Shown: one piece after another, positions 26,129 to 35,619 of the stretch
Position numbering within the stretch: position 1 is the first letter of the stretch
Layout of the letters: each line of letters starts with the position of its first letter
NCBI GenBank assembly: GCA_023459495.1
Contig: JAEWTL010000018.1
Location: 1-64,000, forward strand
Length of the DNA: 64,000 bases
Direction: 5' to 3'
From: Bacillota bacterium
Lineage (GTDB): Bacteria; Bacillota; Clostridia; Christensenellales; SZUA-584
Notes under the pieces: generated by a model
Seen by the model: only the letters and a program-made list of their open reading frames with translations
Databases searched by the model: none
What the model was told of the DNA's origin: nothing
Translations under genes and position numbers: made by a program

Positions 26129-27668
26129 CGTCTTTCTCCCAATCCCCCACATTTTGCAGGCCAACCTTTTTGCCGGGCACACCTGTCATGGTTACATTGC
26201 GGGTTTTTACCTTTCGTACATTATAGAAAAGCAGTCCAGAACGGCTGAATTCCCCGATATCCAGCATCATCGCTGGATGCCCTTTTTGCGCGTCGTTCCG
26301 GAACGTAAACATCACATCCGATATCTCGACCTCCGCAATTGGCTGCTCCGGCAAGCCATAGAAGAATCCCGCTGCTACGGAGCAGTTAGTACAAACCATG
26401 TTCTTGAAACGGAAATGCCCCAGGTACGGCGTGCGAACATCGACCGGCAGCGCGCTTTTGTTCTGAACATAGTCCGATTTCCCGTCCGGATCGCAGAAAT
26501 AATACATGTTCATGACCAGCGGCGTGAGTACCCCGTCCATTCGGATATTTTCAAACGTGACCCCGTCAACGACGGCATCCTTTCCCCGGCCCCTTCGGGT
26601 TTTGATGCGCAGGCCTCTGTCCGTATCTTTGAACAGGCATTGCGAGACGGACAGCTCCCGTATACCACCGCTCATCTCGCTCCCCAGCACCACTGCGCCA
26701 TGAGCGGATTCCATCAGGCAGTTGCGGATGGTGTGCCGCGATGCTGGTACAGTTTCCATTTTGCCCTCGTACAGCTTGCCGGATTTGATGGCGATGGCGT
26801 CGTCCCCCACCGAGAAGCGAGAGCCGATGATCTCAACCGAATCGCAGGATTCCGGATTGCACCCGTCCGTATTGGGGGAGTCCTTCGGCGCATTAACGCT
26901 GACTTGATAAAATCCGATATGCTCCGATCGGTAGGGATGCAGGTTCCAGCTCGGGGAATTCTGAAAGCGCAGGCCATGGATGTCGACGTTTTTGCATCGA
27001 TTCATAAACAGCAGCTTGGGCCGGGCGATCGGCCTTTTCTTTACATCAATCCACCATGTGGAGTTCTGGGCGTTGCCGTCAACGACACCTTTCCCGACAA
27101 TATGGACATCCTCGGAATAATACGCAGAAAGCAGGGACTGATGGGATGCTGCGGGTTGCCCTTCCCAGCTTGCGCATTCCACAATTGTGCCGTCGGCGCT
27201 TAGTACTTGGCCGGGAAGCACAGAATAGTCCTTTTCGTCAGCACTGCCCAACAAAACAGCACCTTCCATCAGTTCAACAGTGATATGGCTTTTCAGCGTA
27301 ATCGGCGAAATTAAATATACCCCTTTGGGTATACGGATACGCCCGCCTTCCGGGCAGACAAGTATGGCGGCTTGGATCGCCCGGGTATCGTCCTGCAGTC
27401 CGTCGCCTACCGTACCGAAATCTCGCACATTGATGCAGCAGCTCTCCGCTTTTGTCCGAAAGGATATCGGCTGGCTGTTCATGGAGGTGTACACCACGTA
27501 TTCCGTATCCGGCGATAAATCAAACAGAGAAAAGACGTTTTCGTGAAAAGATTCGGACGGTTTGCCATTTACGTAAACGGTATATTTCTCGGCAGATGCA
27601 TAGCATAGATCATTGTCAAGCTCAAAGGCTGCAGAGCAGGATGATATATAGATATCACGAATTTTCAT
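26118..27668 (-). CDS. Polygalacturonase, GH28
   Basis: A 516-residue right-handed beta-helix hydrolase. A fibronectin-III-like domain occupies about 1-75, then VRDFGTVGDGLQDDTRAIQ (81-99). Catalytic motifs are all present: NTDG (266-269), GDDAIAIKSG (288-297), AHGAVVLGSE (322-331), RIKT (354-357). No signal peptide, so it probably trims imported galacturonate oligomers from their ends. It overlaps the gene before it by 14 bases and the GH105 gene by 11. Confidence 0.92.
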   Translation of the reverse strand: MKIRDIYISSCSAAFELDNDLCYASAEKYTVYVNGKPSESFHENVFSLFDLSPDTEYVVYTSMNSQPISFRTKAESCCINVRDFGTVGDGLQDDTRAIQAAILVCPEGGRIRIPKGVYLISPITLKSHITVELMEGAVLLGSADEKDYSVLPGQVLSADGTIVECASWEGQPAASHQSLLSAYYSEDVHIVGKGVVDGNAQNSTWWIDVKKRPIARPKLLFMNRCKNVDIHGLRFQNSPSWNLHPYRSEHIGFYQVSVNAPKDSPNTDGCNPESCDSVEIIGSRFSVGDDAIAIKSGKLYEGKMETVPASRHTIRNCLMESAHGAVVLGSEMSGGIRELSVSQCLFKDTDRGLRIKTRRGRGKDAVVDGVTFENIRMDGVLTPLVMNMYYFCDPDGKSDYVQNKSALPVDVRTPYLGHFRFKNMVCTNCSVAAGFFYGLPEQPIAEVEISDVMFTFRNDAQKGHPAMMLDIGEFSRSGLLFYNVRKVKTRNVTMTGVPGKKVGLQNVGDWEKDDAD

Positions 27669-28158
27669 CTTGGGCTTTCCTCTTTACAAGCAGCTTCTTG
27701 AACTGAAGGAACAACATATCATATCCCATGCAGAACACACCGAAGAGAATAGGCTCTGCGCCCAGCACCACCCTCGTTTCCGGCAGATGATACAACCTGA
27801 TTGCGGTAAGATTGATTAAGTGATAGGTATACGCTACGCAAAAGCAGATGATGATACCGTACAGTATGTTCAGCAGGAACCCTCCGAAGTTCTTCTGAGG
27901 GAACATCATATAGGCATTGTAGTCGCCCTTTCCCCTGTCCATGGCGACGAATATTTTGTTCACCAGCAAGGTGGTTACAAGGCCAAGCACCGCGCCCAAG
28001 ACCAGGGTCAGGTCAAGCTGGTCCGTCGAGCTGATGAATAGACCCCACCCCACAAAAAAGTAAACAGCACCGGCGAACCAAAGCTTAATCAAAACGGCCT
28101 TCAGCCAAACGGGCAGCTTCCTTTTTTTTCTGTATCCGGCAGCAGCGTCCTTCTTCAC
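27655..28158 (-). CDS. Unrecognised four-segment membrane protein
   Basis: A 167-residue protein with a basic N-terminus and four predicted membrane segments (about 17-42, 50-72, 90-113, 122-146 in this numbering). I do not recognise a family. I chose a GTG start: GAGGA lies eight bases upstream and just after the stop of the preceding gene, whereas ATG starts 11 and 16 codons earlier overlap that gene. It is one of four similar-sized four-segment proteins around an ABC ATPase, all within the pectin operon, so a transport-related role is inferred. Confidence 0.55.
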   Translation of the reverse strand: MKKDAAAGYRKKRKLPVWLKAVLIKLWFAGAVYFFVGWGLFISSTDQLDLTLVLGAVLGLVTTLLVNKIFVAMDRGKGDYNAYMMFPQKNFGGFLLNILYGIIICFCVAYTYHLINLTAIRLYHLPETRVVLGAEPILFGVFCMGYDMLFLQFKKLLVKRKAQDENS

Positions 28159-28171
28159 AGTACAATCCTCA

Positions 28172-28723
28172 TCAATCCAGTTGATCCTCATCCGGAAATT
28201 CTTCATCGATGGATGAGTAGTCCGAAATGTTTGATTCCTCCATATCCTGTACGGCGGTGTTGATCTTCATCAGTGCCTTCTGATAAAGCGGTTTTAAGAA
28301 GATGAATGCCAGTGCGACAACCAGCGCGCCGATATGCACGATCGACATGTTCATGGATATCGCGATGTCCCGCGTTACGGGCACGGGATTTTCTCTCAGC
28401 ACCGTCTCAAAAACCAATATGTTCAGATACAAAACATCAAGCAGAATCTGCAAAAGAATGAACACAACCGTCACGACAAGCGTGGACAGGCGCCTCTTGC
28501 CACCCGCGTACGCATTGATATAAGACAGTATTGTCAGAATGGAAAGCAATGTGATGACGAAAACATACAGCGCAATGACATTCGAGTTGACATACAGCGA
28601 TGCGTTCGAATGTTCCGTTAAGTTAAAGGTATATATCATACAGCAAACAACCAACAACACCAGAGGGATGCGCTGCGGCATTCTTCTAAGGCTGACTATC
28701 TGCTTCTTAAAAAACTTCTTCAT
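28172..28723 (-). CDS. Unrecognised four-segment membrane protein
   Basis: A 183-residue protein with a basic N-terminus, four membrane segments (about 18-37, 47-71, 79-105, 126-147) and an acidic C-terminal tail (SSIDEEFPDEDQLD). No family recognised. GGGTGATGGG precedes the ATG. It starts four bases after the ABC ATPase stop. The 28-57 region (NLTEHSNASLYVNSN) loosely resembles the corresponding loop of the 30,240 protein, so they may be distant paralogs. Confidence 0.58.
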   Translation of the reverse strand: MKKFFKKQIVSLRRMPQRIPLVLLVVCCMIYTFNLTEHSNASLYVNSNVIALYVFVITLLSILTILSYINAYAGGKRRLSTLVVTVVFILLQILLDVLYLNILVFETVLRENPVPVTRDIAISMNMSIVHIGALVVALAFIFLKPLYQKALMKINTAVQDMEESNISDYSSIDEEFPDEDQLD

Positions 28724-28727
28724 CCCA

Positions 28728-29798
28728 TCACCCTCTTATTGCCGTTCTGGTTGCTTCGTCAAAGTAATGCATCTTCTTTTCATCAAAACTGATGTTGATG
28801 ACATCTCCGTTTTTGTAATCATGCCATCCCTTGAATTTGCACATGATACGCTTTTTTCCCACATTGCCATCCACCAGGGTGTACTGGCCCAAATTCTCGT
28901 TGATTCGCACCAGCAGCTGCATGTCACCGCCCAACCTTACGTTTTCCGGTCGGACTCCGAGATAGATCACTTTCCCCTTATATTGTGCGAGCTGCTTCTC
29001 CTGCCTTTGGCTGGGTTTTACAGTGACATCTCCATTTTTCAGCGAGAAGTCGTCCAAAACCCGCACCTTGATTAAATTCATGGGCGGGAGCCCGATGAAG
29101 CTTGCCACAAACATGTTCTCCGGTGAGTCGTACAACTCAATGGGTCTCCCGATCTGCTGAACAATTCCGTTGTCCATTACCACGATTCGGTCTGCCAGAG
29201 TCAGGGCCTCGATCTGGTCATGGGTCACATACACTATCGTTGAGCCAAGACGGTTATGCAGGAGCTTCAGCTCCCGGCGCATGGAGTCTCTCAGTTTAGC
29301 GTCGAGATTGGACAGCGGCTCATCAAACAGAAACACTTTGGGGTCCCTTACGATCGCGCGGCCTACTGCAACGCGCTGCTTCTGCCCACCAGACAACTGC
29401 TTGGGCTTTTTATTCAGTTGATCGGACAGACTCAGTATCTCTGCAGCTGCCATCACCTTTTTATGGACTTCCTCGTCCTTCTCGTTTCTCAGCATCAAGC
29501 TGAAAGCCATGTTATCGTAGACCGTCATATGGGCGTACAGCGCGTAATCCTGAAAAACCATGGCAATGTCTCTGTCCTTGGCAGCCACGTTTGTGACGTC
29601 TTTGCCGTCAATGAAGAGATTTCCGTCCGTAATCTCCTCCAGACCTGCGATCATACGCAGCGTGGTCGATTTGCCGCATCCGGACGGTCCTACGAGTACA
29701 ATAAACTCCCCGTCCCGGATATCCATGTTCAGATTCTGCACAGCCTTAACGTCGTTGTCATACACCTTGTTGATTGCGTCTAATTTCAAACCAGCCAT
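28728..29798 (-). CDS. Sugar ABC transporter ATPase, UgpC/MsmX type (second copy)
   Basis: A 356-residue ATPase with Walker A GPSGCGKST (37-45), Q-loop VFQDYALYAHM, signature LSGGQKQR (near 134), Walker B VFLFDEP and a C-terminal TOBE-like regulatory domain (GVRPENVRL). MsmX-type ATPases energise several sugar importers. The start at MAGLKL is chosen for GGAG nine bases upstream. Unusually, no permease adjoins it: it is flanked by small four-segment membrane proteins, and another ATPase of the same type lies in the same operon at 35,612. Confidence 0.88.
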   Translation of the reverse strand: MAGLKLDAINKVYDNDVKAVQNLNMDIRDGEFIVLVGPSGCGKSTTLRMIAGLEEITDGNLFIDGKDVTNVAAKDRDIAMVFQDYALYAHMTVYDNMAFSLMLRNEKDEEVHKKVMAAAEILSLSDQLNKKPKQLSGGQKQRVAVGRAIVRDPKVFLFDEPLSNLDAKLRDSMRRELKLLHNRLGSTIVYVTHDQIEALTLADRIVVMDNGIVQQIGRPIELYDSPENMFVASFIGLPPMNLIKVRVLDDFSLKNGDVTVKPSQRQEKQLAQYKGKVIYLGVRPENVRLGGDMQLLVRINENLGQYTLVDGNVGKKRIMCKFKGWHDYKNGDVINISFDEKKMHYFDEATRTAIRG

Positions 29799-29802
29799 CG
29801 CG

Positions 29803-30243
29803 TTATTCTCCAACTCTGTTCTCGTCAACATACCGGTTCAGCACCCTGATATTTATGGACGAGTTGATTCCAGCCAGCAGCAGCAACACCCCCGAAACCA
29901 GCAGAGTAACGACTGCCAAAGTGAATTTGCCTCCGGTCAGCATTTCAAGCCGGTTAAAATGCATTGGCAGCCACAAAACGCGCAGTATCTGAACCGCGCC
30001 GATTGCGGCAACTAGAATGTTCCATCTTTTCTGATAACCCTTAAGCTTTTCGCTGCTCAAAAACGTCAGCATCATAAATATGATGTTGAGCAATATATCC
30101 GCACCGGTGGTCACATCAGGAGCGACATCCTTGTTGGCATATATGCTCACAAAGTATACGGCGTTGGATATGATGCTGAGCACGCAAAGCCAATAAGAAA
30201 GCTTATCGGATTGATACTGCATGATTTCCGGATTTCTCTTCAT
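29803..30243 (-). CDS. Unrecognised four-segment membrane protein
   Basis: A 146-residue protein, nearly all membrane: segments at about 17-37, 47-63, 74-95 and 107-128, with short loops. No family is recognised. It overlaps the preceding gene by an ATGA-type junction and is followed four bases later by the UgpC-type ATPase, so the three are translated together. Confidence 0.58.
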   Translation of the reverse strand: MKRNPEIMQYQSDKLSYWLCVLSIISNAVYFVSIYANKDVAPDVTTGADILLNIIFMMLTFLSSEKLKGYQKRWNILVAAIGAVQILRVLWLPMHFNRLEMLTGGKFTLAVVTLLVSGVLLLLAGINSSINIRVLNRYVDENRVGE

Positions 30244-30815
30244 GACGCCTCAGCCTCCCTCGCCAGTCGCTTTTCTTTGGACATATCAACGGTTTTCCAG
30301 ACCAGATTTATAGCAAGACCGGCTGCCAGTAAAAACAGTGCTGCCGACAGCCCAATACCGATATCCAGCATCATCGTCGATTCAACATACCGTAGATTCA
30401 GCAAATCGGTCACTTCTTTAACTCTGTTAAAATCAATCATCAAGTATTGCTGTTTGATGTATAGCGCATTGATCAGAATCGTGGAGCCTAAGAAGCCGGC
30501 ATACCCCAAGAATGCAATGGTTGTAATGTAGTTTGATGTATAGTACAGCCGCCTTCTATGCGTCAAAGTCATAAACATCGTAAGGCAGAGTCCCAACAAT
30601 ATTGCGGTATATTTCAGTAAAGACATGTTGAACGGCTGAATCAGATAGTAGATATCAGCGCCTTCCACATACAGCATGGAACTGCTGGGATCAGCAAAAT
30701 AAATCAGGTTGTAAAGGTCTGTGGCAAAGCCCAGCGAGTACACAAAAGAAATACTCGACAGCACCAACGCTGCAACCAGCATGATTTTCTGATATCTCAT
30801 TTGTCTGTAATCCAT
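30240..30815 (-). CDS. Unrecognised four-segment membrane protein
   Basis: A 191-residue protein with membrane segments at about 9-33, 67-87, 97-118 and 149-172, an outer loop of about 30 residues (ADPSSSMLYVEGADIYYLIQ) and a charged end. I do not know the family. A GAGGTG ribosome binding site precedes the ATG. It follows the binding-protein gene by 86 bases that contain a strong hairpin. The outer loop would be positioned to meet a lipoprotein or substrate; this is speculation. Confidence 0.58.
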   Translation of the reverse strand: MDYRQMRYQKIMLVAALVLSSISFVYSLGFATDLYNLIYFADPSSSMLYVEGADIYYLIQPFNMSLLKYTAILLGLCLTMFMTLTHRRRLYYTSNYITTIAFLGYAGFLGSTILINALYIKQQYLMIDFNRVKEVTDLLNLRYVESTMMLDIGIGLSAALFLLAAGLAINLVWKTVDMSKEKRLAREAEAS

Positions 30816-30837
30816 GCAGCACCTCTTTTATCTGATG

Positions 30838-30865
30838 GGGTGCAGGGAGTCGGTCCCCTGCACCC
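30838..30865 (-). promoter_or_regulatory. Intercistronic hairpin after the binding-protein gene
   Basis: GGGTGCAGGG and CCCTGCACCC form a perfect ten-pair stem with an eight-base loop between the binding-protein stop and the next gene. No T-run follows in the direction of transcription. Such stems commonly protect the 3' end of an abundant binding-protein message. Confidence 0.6.
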
Positions 30866-30901
30866 GCATCTGTCCTTGTGCTCCGCAGTTGCAACGAACT
30901 A

Positions 30902-33046
30902 CTAAGCCGTCATCCTTGAGTAAGCGCTTCTGTAGCACTCCACAAATATCTTGCCGTTTAGCGTGTTGTACAGGTAATCAATCAACCCGTCTTTGGAATA
31001 CAATTTCTCACCGTTGGCATTGGTGCCTTCAAATCCGTAAAGCACGTAGTCTGTGTATATGATCCGGTCTACGCTGTTATTGCCGTTGTTGAACGCCACG
31101 TCCAGATCCGCACAGTTGTCTACCATGAGGGTTTCCTCCTCTGCCGTCAGCGCAAACCCTGTTGGAACGAGCATCATATTGGGTGGCGTTCCTTCGTCCA
31201 TATTCGTTACCAAATGCTTCATCGTTCCCAGCTCGCATGCTTTAAGGATCCTTTGCAATCCCACCTTGCCTTTCTCAGGCACCGTCTGGAATTCCATGCC
31301 CTGTTCCTTGACGTAACCAATCGGGAAGGTCGCACCCAGCCACATGCGGTAGTAGTTCGTATAGTTGCCCTTTGCCAGCGTCGTGAGTTCCTCAAGAGCG
31401 GCATCTGAGAGCTTCGGAACCATCTTACCGCCATACTCGAGCTCTCCGTCGATCCATGCCTCCGGGCCATAGCTCATGAGTCGGTTGCCCTCCTCCGAGA
31501 ACATGTAATCGAACAGCGCCAACGCCCTGTACAGCTTCGCCTCATCCTCAGCCACAGTGGCCAGTATCGACCATCCATTCGGTTTCACAGATCGCCACGA
31601 CGACGTGAACTGATAGTAATCACCTGTGCTGTCCCAGTCAGCTACCGGCGGAAGAACCGGGCAGAGATTGAAACCTTCGATACTGACCGTATCGTTGAAA
31701 ACAGTGGTCGTCTGGCAGTAGTCATAGGTCATGAAGCCCAGATTACTGTTGCACAGACGAGCGCGGTGGTCGCTGCCTTCAAGGCCAGCTGTCGCTTCAT
31801 CCTTGTCGAAGTCCTTCAGAATCAGGCCTTCCTGATACAGCATGTTCAGCCTTTCCAGACCGTCCATGAGATTGTCGTCAAACCTTGCATCCTGAATATT
31901 GCCGTTCTCATCGAAATAGAACCAGTTATTTCTCGACTCCGGGGTTCCTCTAACACCCCAGATTTCCATAAACGAGAACAACTGCTGCACACGGCCCGCC
32001 TGATGGCTTCTCGGATAGAACGGAACGGCGTCATATTCGGTCTGGCCGGTCAACAGCTGGGTATTCGCCAGTACGCAGCGCATCAGCGCCACCAGCTCAT
32101 CCGCATTGTATGCAGCGTCCTGTCCGCAGAACAGATCTGAACGCTTCGCATACACGCCGGCATAAGTCGTATCAATATAGTCCTTCAGTGCCTGAACCAT
32201 ATTGGCACCATCCTTAACTCCCAGCTCGTTCTGAATGGTAATGATGTTCTTGTCGTACTTCACATTGATGCTCTGTACGGCTGAACCATCCGCCGTCACT
32301 GCCTGCACGTCGGTATCGAGATGGGCAGGCATATAGGGAGTATAGTGGGTGTCGACGATACGGTCCGTGTTATATACCACGGTATCGTCGTCCAGCAGCT
32401 TCTCCACCCAGTCGACGCGCAGAATCAGCATACGCTCGATATCATTGTATCCATCGAAGTACGGCGCGTAGTAGATGTGTCCGTCGCCAGTGGTGATGGA
32501 CGTCTTAACGATACTGTTTTCCGCTAGGAATGCGCTGAAGTTCGGCATAAGGTCCAGATACTCATCCAGCCGGAGGAAGGTGCCGTTTGTAACGCCATTC
32601 CTGTTGGTCTGGTCAACGTTTCCAACCATGATATCCACGCCTTCAAAGCCCTGTGCCTCCCATACGGAGAACGAAGCGTTGATATCTTCCGCATCCGTCG
32701 GTGTGACGTCGTCGATCGAGAAGTTCAGTCTGTCCTGAAGCTCGGCCCACACAGGTTTCCAGTCGCCTTCCCGATAAATCTTTCCATCCGCTGCGCTATA
32801 CTCGGCCTGAGGCCTTCCGGAACCGTCAATAACCGAATATTTCATGCCGATACCGGGTTGATAAAATACTGAAAGCTTTAACGTAACTGATTCAGATGTG
32901 TCATAGATGTCGACACCCGTCTCCACGGGTGCTGCAGTGCCTGTAGACGGTGGAGCTACCGAGGTTTCAGCCGGCACCTCGACGCAACCGCTAAGTGTTG
33001 TCAGCAGCATAGCGAACGCCAGTATGAACAGGCCCACTTTTTTCAT
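30902..33046 (-). CDS. Extracellular solute-binding lipoprotein, large
   Basis: A 714-residue binding lipoprotein for an oligosaccharide ABC importer. The signal peptide ends in a lipobox LSGC with the lipidated cysteine at 21, followed by a Pro/Thr/Ala-rich linker. The rest has the two-lobe binding-protein layout; 700 residues is much larger than usual (400-500) but matches LplA/YtcQ-type proteins paired with LplB/LplC permeases. AAAGGAGGT marks the start; a 15-codon longer frame lacks a site. In this locus it likely binds oligogalacturonides or rhamnogalacturonan fragments. Confidence 0.88.
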   Translation of the reverse strand: MKKVGLFILAFAMLLTTLSGCVEVPAETSVAPPSTGTAAPVETGVDIYDTSESVTLKLSVFYQPGIGMKYSVIDGSGRPQAEYSAADGKIYREGDWKPVWAELQDRLNFSIDDVTPTDAEDINASFSVWEAQGFEGVDIMVGNVDQTNRNGVTNGTFLRLDEYLDLMPNFSAFLAENSIVKTSITTGDGHIYYAPYFDGYNDIERMLILRVDWVEKLLDDDTVVYNTDRIVDTHYTPYMPAHLDTDVQAVTADGSAVQSINVKYDKNIITIQNELGVKDGANMVQALKDYIDTTYAGVYAKRSDLFCGQDAAYNADELVALMRCVLANTQLLTGQTEYDAVPFYPRSHQAGRVQQLFSFMEIWGVRGTPESRNNWFYFDENGNIQDARFDDNLMDGLERLNMLYQEGLILKDFDKDEATAGLEGSDHRARLCNSNLGFMTYDYCQTTTVFNDTVSIEGFNLCPVLPPVADWDSTGDYYQFTSSWRSVKPNGWSILATVAEDEAKLYRALALFDYMFSEEGNRLMSYGPEAWIDGELEYGGKMVPKLSDAALEELTTLAKGNYTNYYRMWLGATFPIGYVKEQGMEFQTVPEKGKVGLQRILKACELGTMKHLVTNMDEGTPPNMMLVPTGFALTAEEETLMVDNCADLDVAFNNGNNSVDRIIYTDYVLYGFEGTNANGEKLYSKDGLIDYLYNTLNGKIFVECYRSAYSRMTA

Positions 33047-33099
33047 GGTTTTTACCTCCTTTTTATAAATGCTCCTGGCCAGAGCAAACATTTCAAACT

Positions 33100-33981
33100 T
33101 TACTCCTTCACACCGCCTACATTCACGCCTTTGGCAAAATACTTCTGAATGTAGGGGTAAATGATGATGATCGGTATGATGGCGCAGACGATCATGGCAT
33201 AAATCAGCGAATCCGGTGCATATGGCGTTGTCGCTTCATATTCGAGCCGCATAATCTCCTCCAGTTGGCTTCGGATATAAACCTGCAGCGGCCACTCGTT
33301 GCGGTTTCTGATCATTGCGCGTGCCCAGAAATAACCGTTCCATCGACTGATCCCAAAAAACAATCCCACGGTCGCGATAGTCGCTCTCGACATTGGAATA
33401 TAAACCTTGGACAGCAGCTGAAAGTCGTTGGCACCGTCCACGATCCCTGCCTCCTCAATCTCCGAGGGGACGTTTTCAAAAGCGTTTCTCAAAAGTACAA
33501 CGTTGAATGCCGCCATACCCATGGCGATAACGACCAGCCATTTGTCATCCGTAATGCCTATGGTGCCAAATATATTTTGTGTGGCTTTATAATTCAGGAA
33601 CTGAGGTACCAATCCTGCCGAGAACCATAGGGTGAACACCAGATAGAAGTTAAATCCTCTGCGGAACACCAGCCGCTTTTTGGACAGCGCATACGCTCCC
33701 AGTATCGAGGTTCCAAGTGCCCACATGGTGCCGTAGAATGTGACAAACAATGTATTGGCGTAACTGATCCAGAAACGCTTTGCGAATATGATGTCCCTGA
33801 ACGCGTCAAACTGAACATTCACCGGGAACAGCACAACATCTCCCTGATAATAGGCGGCACGTCCGCTCAATGCCGCCGATATGGCGTAGATAAAAGGGTA
33901 CAGGCACATCAACGCAAACATCGTCAAAAACGTGTAAGCCAGAGCCTTGAATACTATTTCTGTTCTGTCATAGCGCCTCAT
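33100..33981 (-). CDS. Oligosaccharide ABC permease, LplC/YtcP type
   Basis: A 293-residue permease with six membrane segments. The cytoplasmic EAA loop is EEAGIVDGANDFQLLSKVYI (near 180-199), which docks to the ATPase, and the C-terminus QKYFAKGVNVGGVKE is typical of LplC/YtcP. GAGGAGG supports starting at MRRYDRTE. It lies 11 bases after its LplB-type partner and 53 bases before the binding-protein gene. Confidence 0.9.
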   Translation of the reverse strand: MRRYDRTEIVFKALAYTFLTMFALMCLYPFIYAISAALSGRAAYYQGDVVLFPVNVQFDAFRDIIFAKRFWISYANTLFVTFYGTMWALGTSILGAYALSKKRLVFRRGFNFYLVFTLWFSAGLVPQFLNYKATQNIFGTIGITDDKWLVVIAMGMAAFNVVLLRNAFENVPSEIEEAGIVDGANDFQLLSKVYIPMSRATIATVGLFFGISRWNGYFWARAMIRNRNEWPLQVYIRSQLEEIMRLEYEATTPYAPDSLIYAMIVCAIIPIIIIYPYIQKYFAKGVNVGGVKE

Positions 33982-33992
33982 CGTGTGCCTCC

Positions 33993-35018
33993 TCAATACA
34001 ACGACGTATTCGAAACTTTTCTGCTGATCAGATTGGCCCCCATCACCAACAGCATGGAGGCGACTGCGTTGATCAGGTCAGCAGCGGACGCAAGGGATTG
34101 GTTGGTCTGCGCCCCCGCCTGAATGCCGGCCCGCTGGAATACATAGGTGGATACAACATCCGCGGTGCTGTATGTGTACGAATTGTATAAAAGCAATACC
34201 TTTTCAAACCCCACCGTCAGCAGGTTCCCGATCTGTAAAATCAGCATAATGGTAATGGTGGACAATATGCCAGGCAGGACGACATGTCTCAGCTGCTGCA
34301 TCTTTGTTGCGCCATCAATTCGGGCGGCTTCATAGCTGGTGGGCGAAATACCGATAATTGCGGCAAAGTACACGATAGAACCGTATCCGGCCAGTTCCCA
34401 GATGCCCGAGACCTGATAGATGGCCCGGAAGTATTTGGGTATGTACAGCATGCCTGTCACCGCATCTGCCTCAGGCACCATCCCTATTTTAACCAGAAGC
34501 TGCGCAAGCACGCCCGGTTCCGAATATACGTTGCCAGCCCGTAAAAGCATCGTGACCAGCGTGGTAATTACAACTGTTGACACGAAGCGCGGCATGTATG
34601 TTGATACCTGCAGGATGCTTCTGTATCCGTTGGACCGAATCTCGTTAAAAAACAGCGCCAATATGATCGGGACAGGGAACCCGAAAAGCAATGAATAGAA
34701 GCTCAGCAAGAAGGTATTGCGGAAAGCCTGCCAGAAGCCTGCGGAATCCGCGCCCATGGTCAGATTATAAAAATGCTGGAATCCGACAAAGTTCCGATCC
34801 ATCAGGTTAACTGAGGTATCGGATGTTTTGAAAGCGGTGATCAACCCGTACAGCGGGAAGTATCTCCAGAACAGAAAAACGAGCATCAGCACCAGCAGCA
34901 TGCCATATAGCCGCCAGTCCTTTTTGATCTTCCTCGCAATGTCCTTCCAGTAGTTCTTCTCCAAGGCGTCCTGAATCTCAATTTGCTTCGGCGTAAGTTC
35001 CTTATGCCTGACTCCCAT
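33993..35018 (-). CDS. Oligosaccharide ABC permease, LplB/YteP type
   Basis: A 341-residue permease with six membrane segments after a charged cytoplasmic N-terminus. FPLYGLITAFK and the EAA loop YEAARIDGATKMQQLRHVVL identify the LplB subfamily. GGAGGAG precedes the ATG. It overlaps the preceding membrane-protein gene by 17 bases. With the LplC-type partner and the 714-residue lipoprotein it forms the core importer. Confidence 0.9.
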   Translation of the reverse strand: MGVRHKELTPKQIEIQDALEKNYWKDIARKIKKDWRLYGMLLVLMLVFLFWRYFPLYGLITAFKTSDTSVNLMDRNFVGFQHFYNLTMGADSAGFWQAFRNTFLLSFYSLLFGFPVPIILALFFNEIRSNGYRSILQVSTYMPRFVSTVVITTLVTMLLRAGNVYSEPGVLAQLLVKIGMVPEADAVTGMLYIPKYFRAIYQVSGIWELAGYGSIVYFAAIIGISPTSYEAARIDGATKMQQLRHVVLPGILSTITIMLILQIGNLLTVGFEKVLLLYNSYTYSTADVVSTYVFQRAGIQAGAQTNQSLASAADLINAVASMLLVMGANLISRKVSNTSLY

Positions 35019-35619
35019 TCCTGTTCTCCTCCTCTGCCGCCAGCCTTTTCAGATATTGCATTTGGTCTTCGAACACGCCATCCTGTCTTCTTGCGACCAG
35101 CAAAATGATCACCGACATGACAGCCACTAACGCATCCGTAGTCAGAAACCGCACCAGGATTGCGAAAAACGGCTGATACCCCAGTATGAAGGCAAGGATG
35201 CTTTTGCCAAGGTTCATCGACAGATACCCGGTGATAACATACACAACGATCAGTCCTATATTTTTCCGGATGCTTTCTTTCCCAGGTCTTTTAAACCAAA
35301 GAAGCGTGGATGCAATGAAGCTGTTACCTACTGCGTAGATCAGATACAGATCTGCCCGTGCGCCGCTGATGATGCAGCATACCAGCCCGCCTGCAATGGC
35401 GACCAGCACCCCCCATGCGCCATGACGCATGATGGCAATCAGCGCAATGGGCAGGACGATGGAAATCGTATAGATTTCGTTGGGGTATACGTTTAAAGCG
35501 GCTCTGATTGCCCATTCCAGTACACACATAATCAGCGTGAGTATGAACAAATCGATGGCTACATACTGCTCTTTGCTGATCGGCTTGCGCCCTTCTCTGC
35601 CCGCAGCCCAGTTAGTCAT
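35002..35619 (-). CDS. Membrane protein, ECF S-component-like
   Basis: A 205-residue membrane protein with about five or six segments. IALIAIMRHGAWGVLVAIAG (near 62-81) and LYLIYAVGNSFIASTLLW loosely resemble substrate-binding S components of ECF transporters, but I cannot confirm it. GGAG supports starting at MTNWAAG, which overlaps the ATPase stop by eight bases. It sits between a UgpC-type ATPase and the permease pair, so an accessory role in the same import process is possible. Confidence 0.55.
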   Translation of the reverse strand: MTNWAAGREGRKPISKEQYVAIDLFILTLIMCVLEWAIRAALNVYPNEIYTISIVLPIALIAIMRHGAWGVLVAIAGGLVCCIISGARADLYLIYAVGNSFIASTLLWFKRPGKESIRKNIGLIVVYVITGYLSMNLGKSILAFILGYQPFFAILVRFLTTDALVAVMSVIILLVARRQDGVFEDQMQYLKRLAAEEENRNGSQA

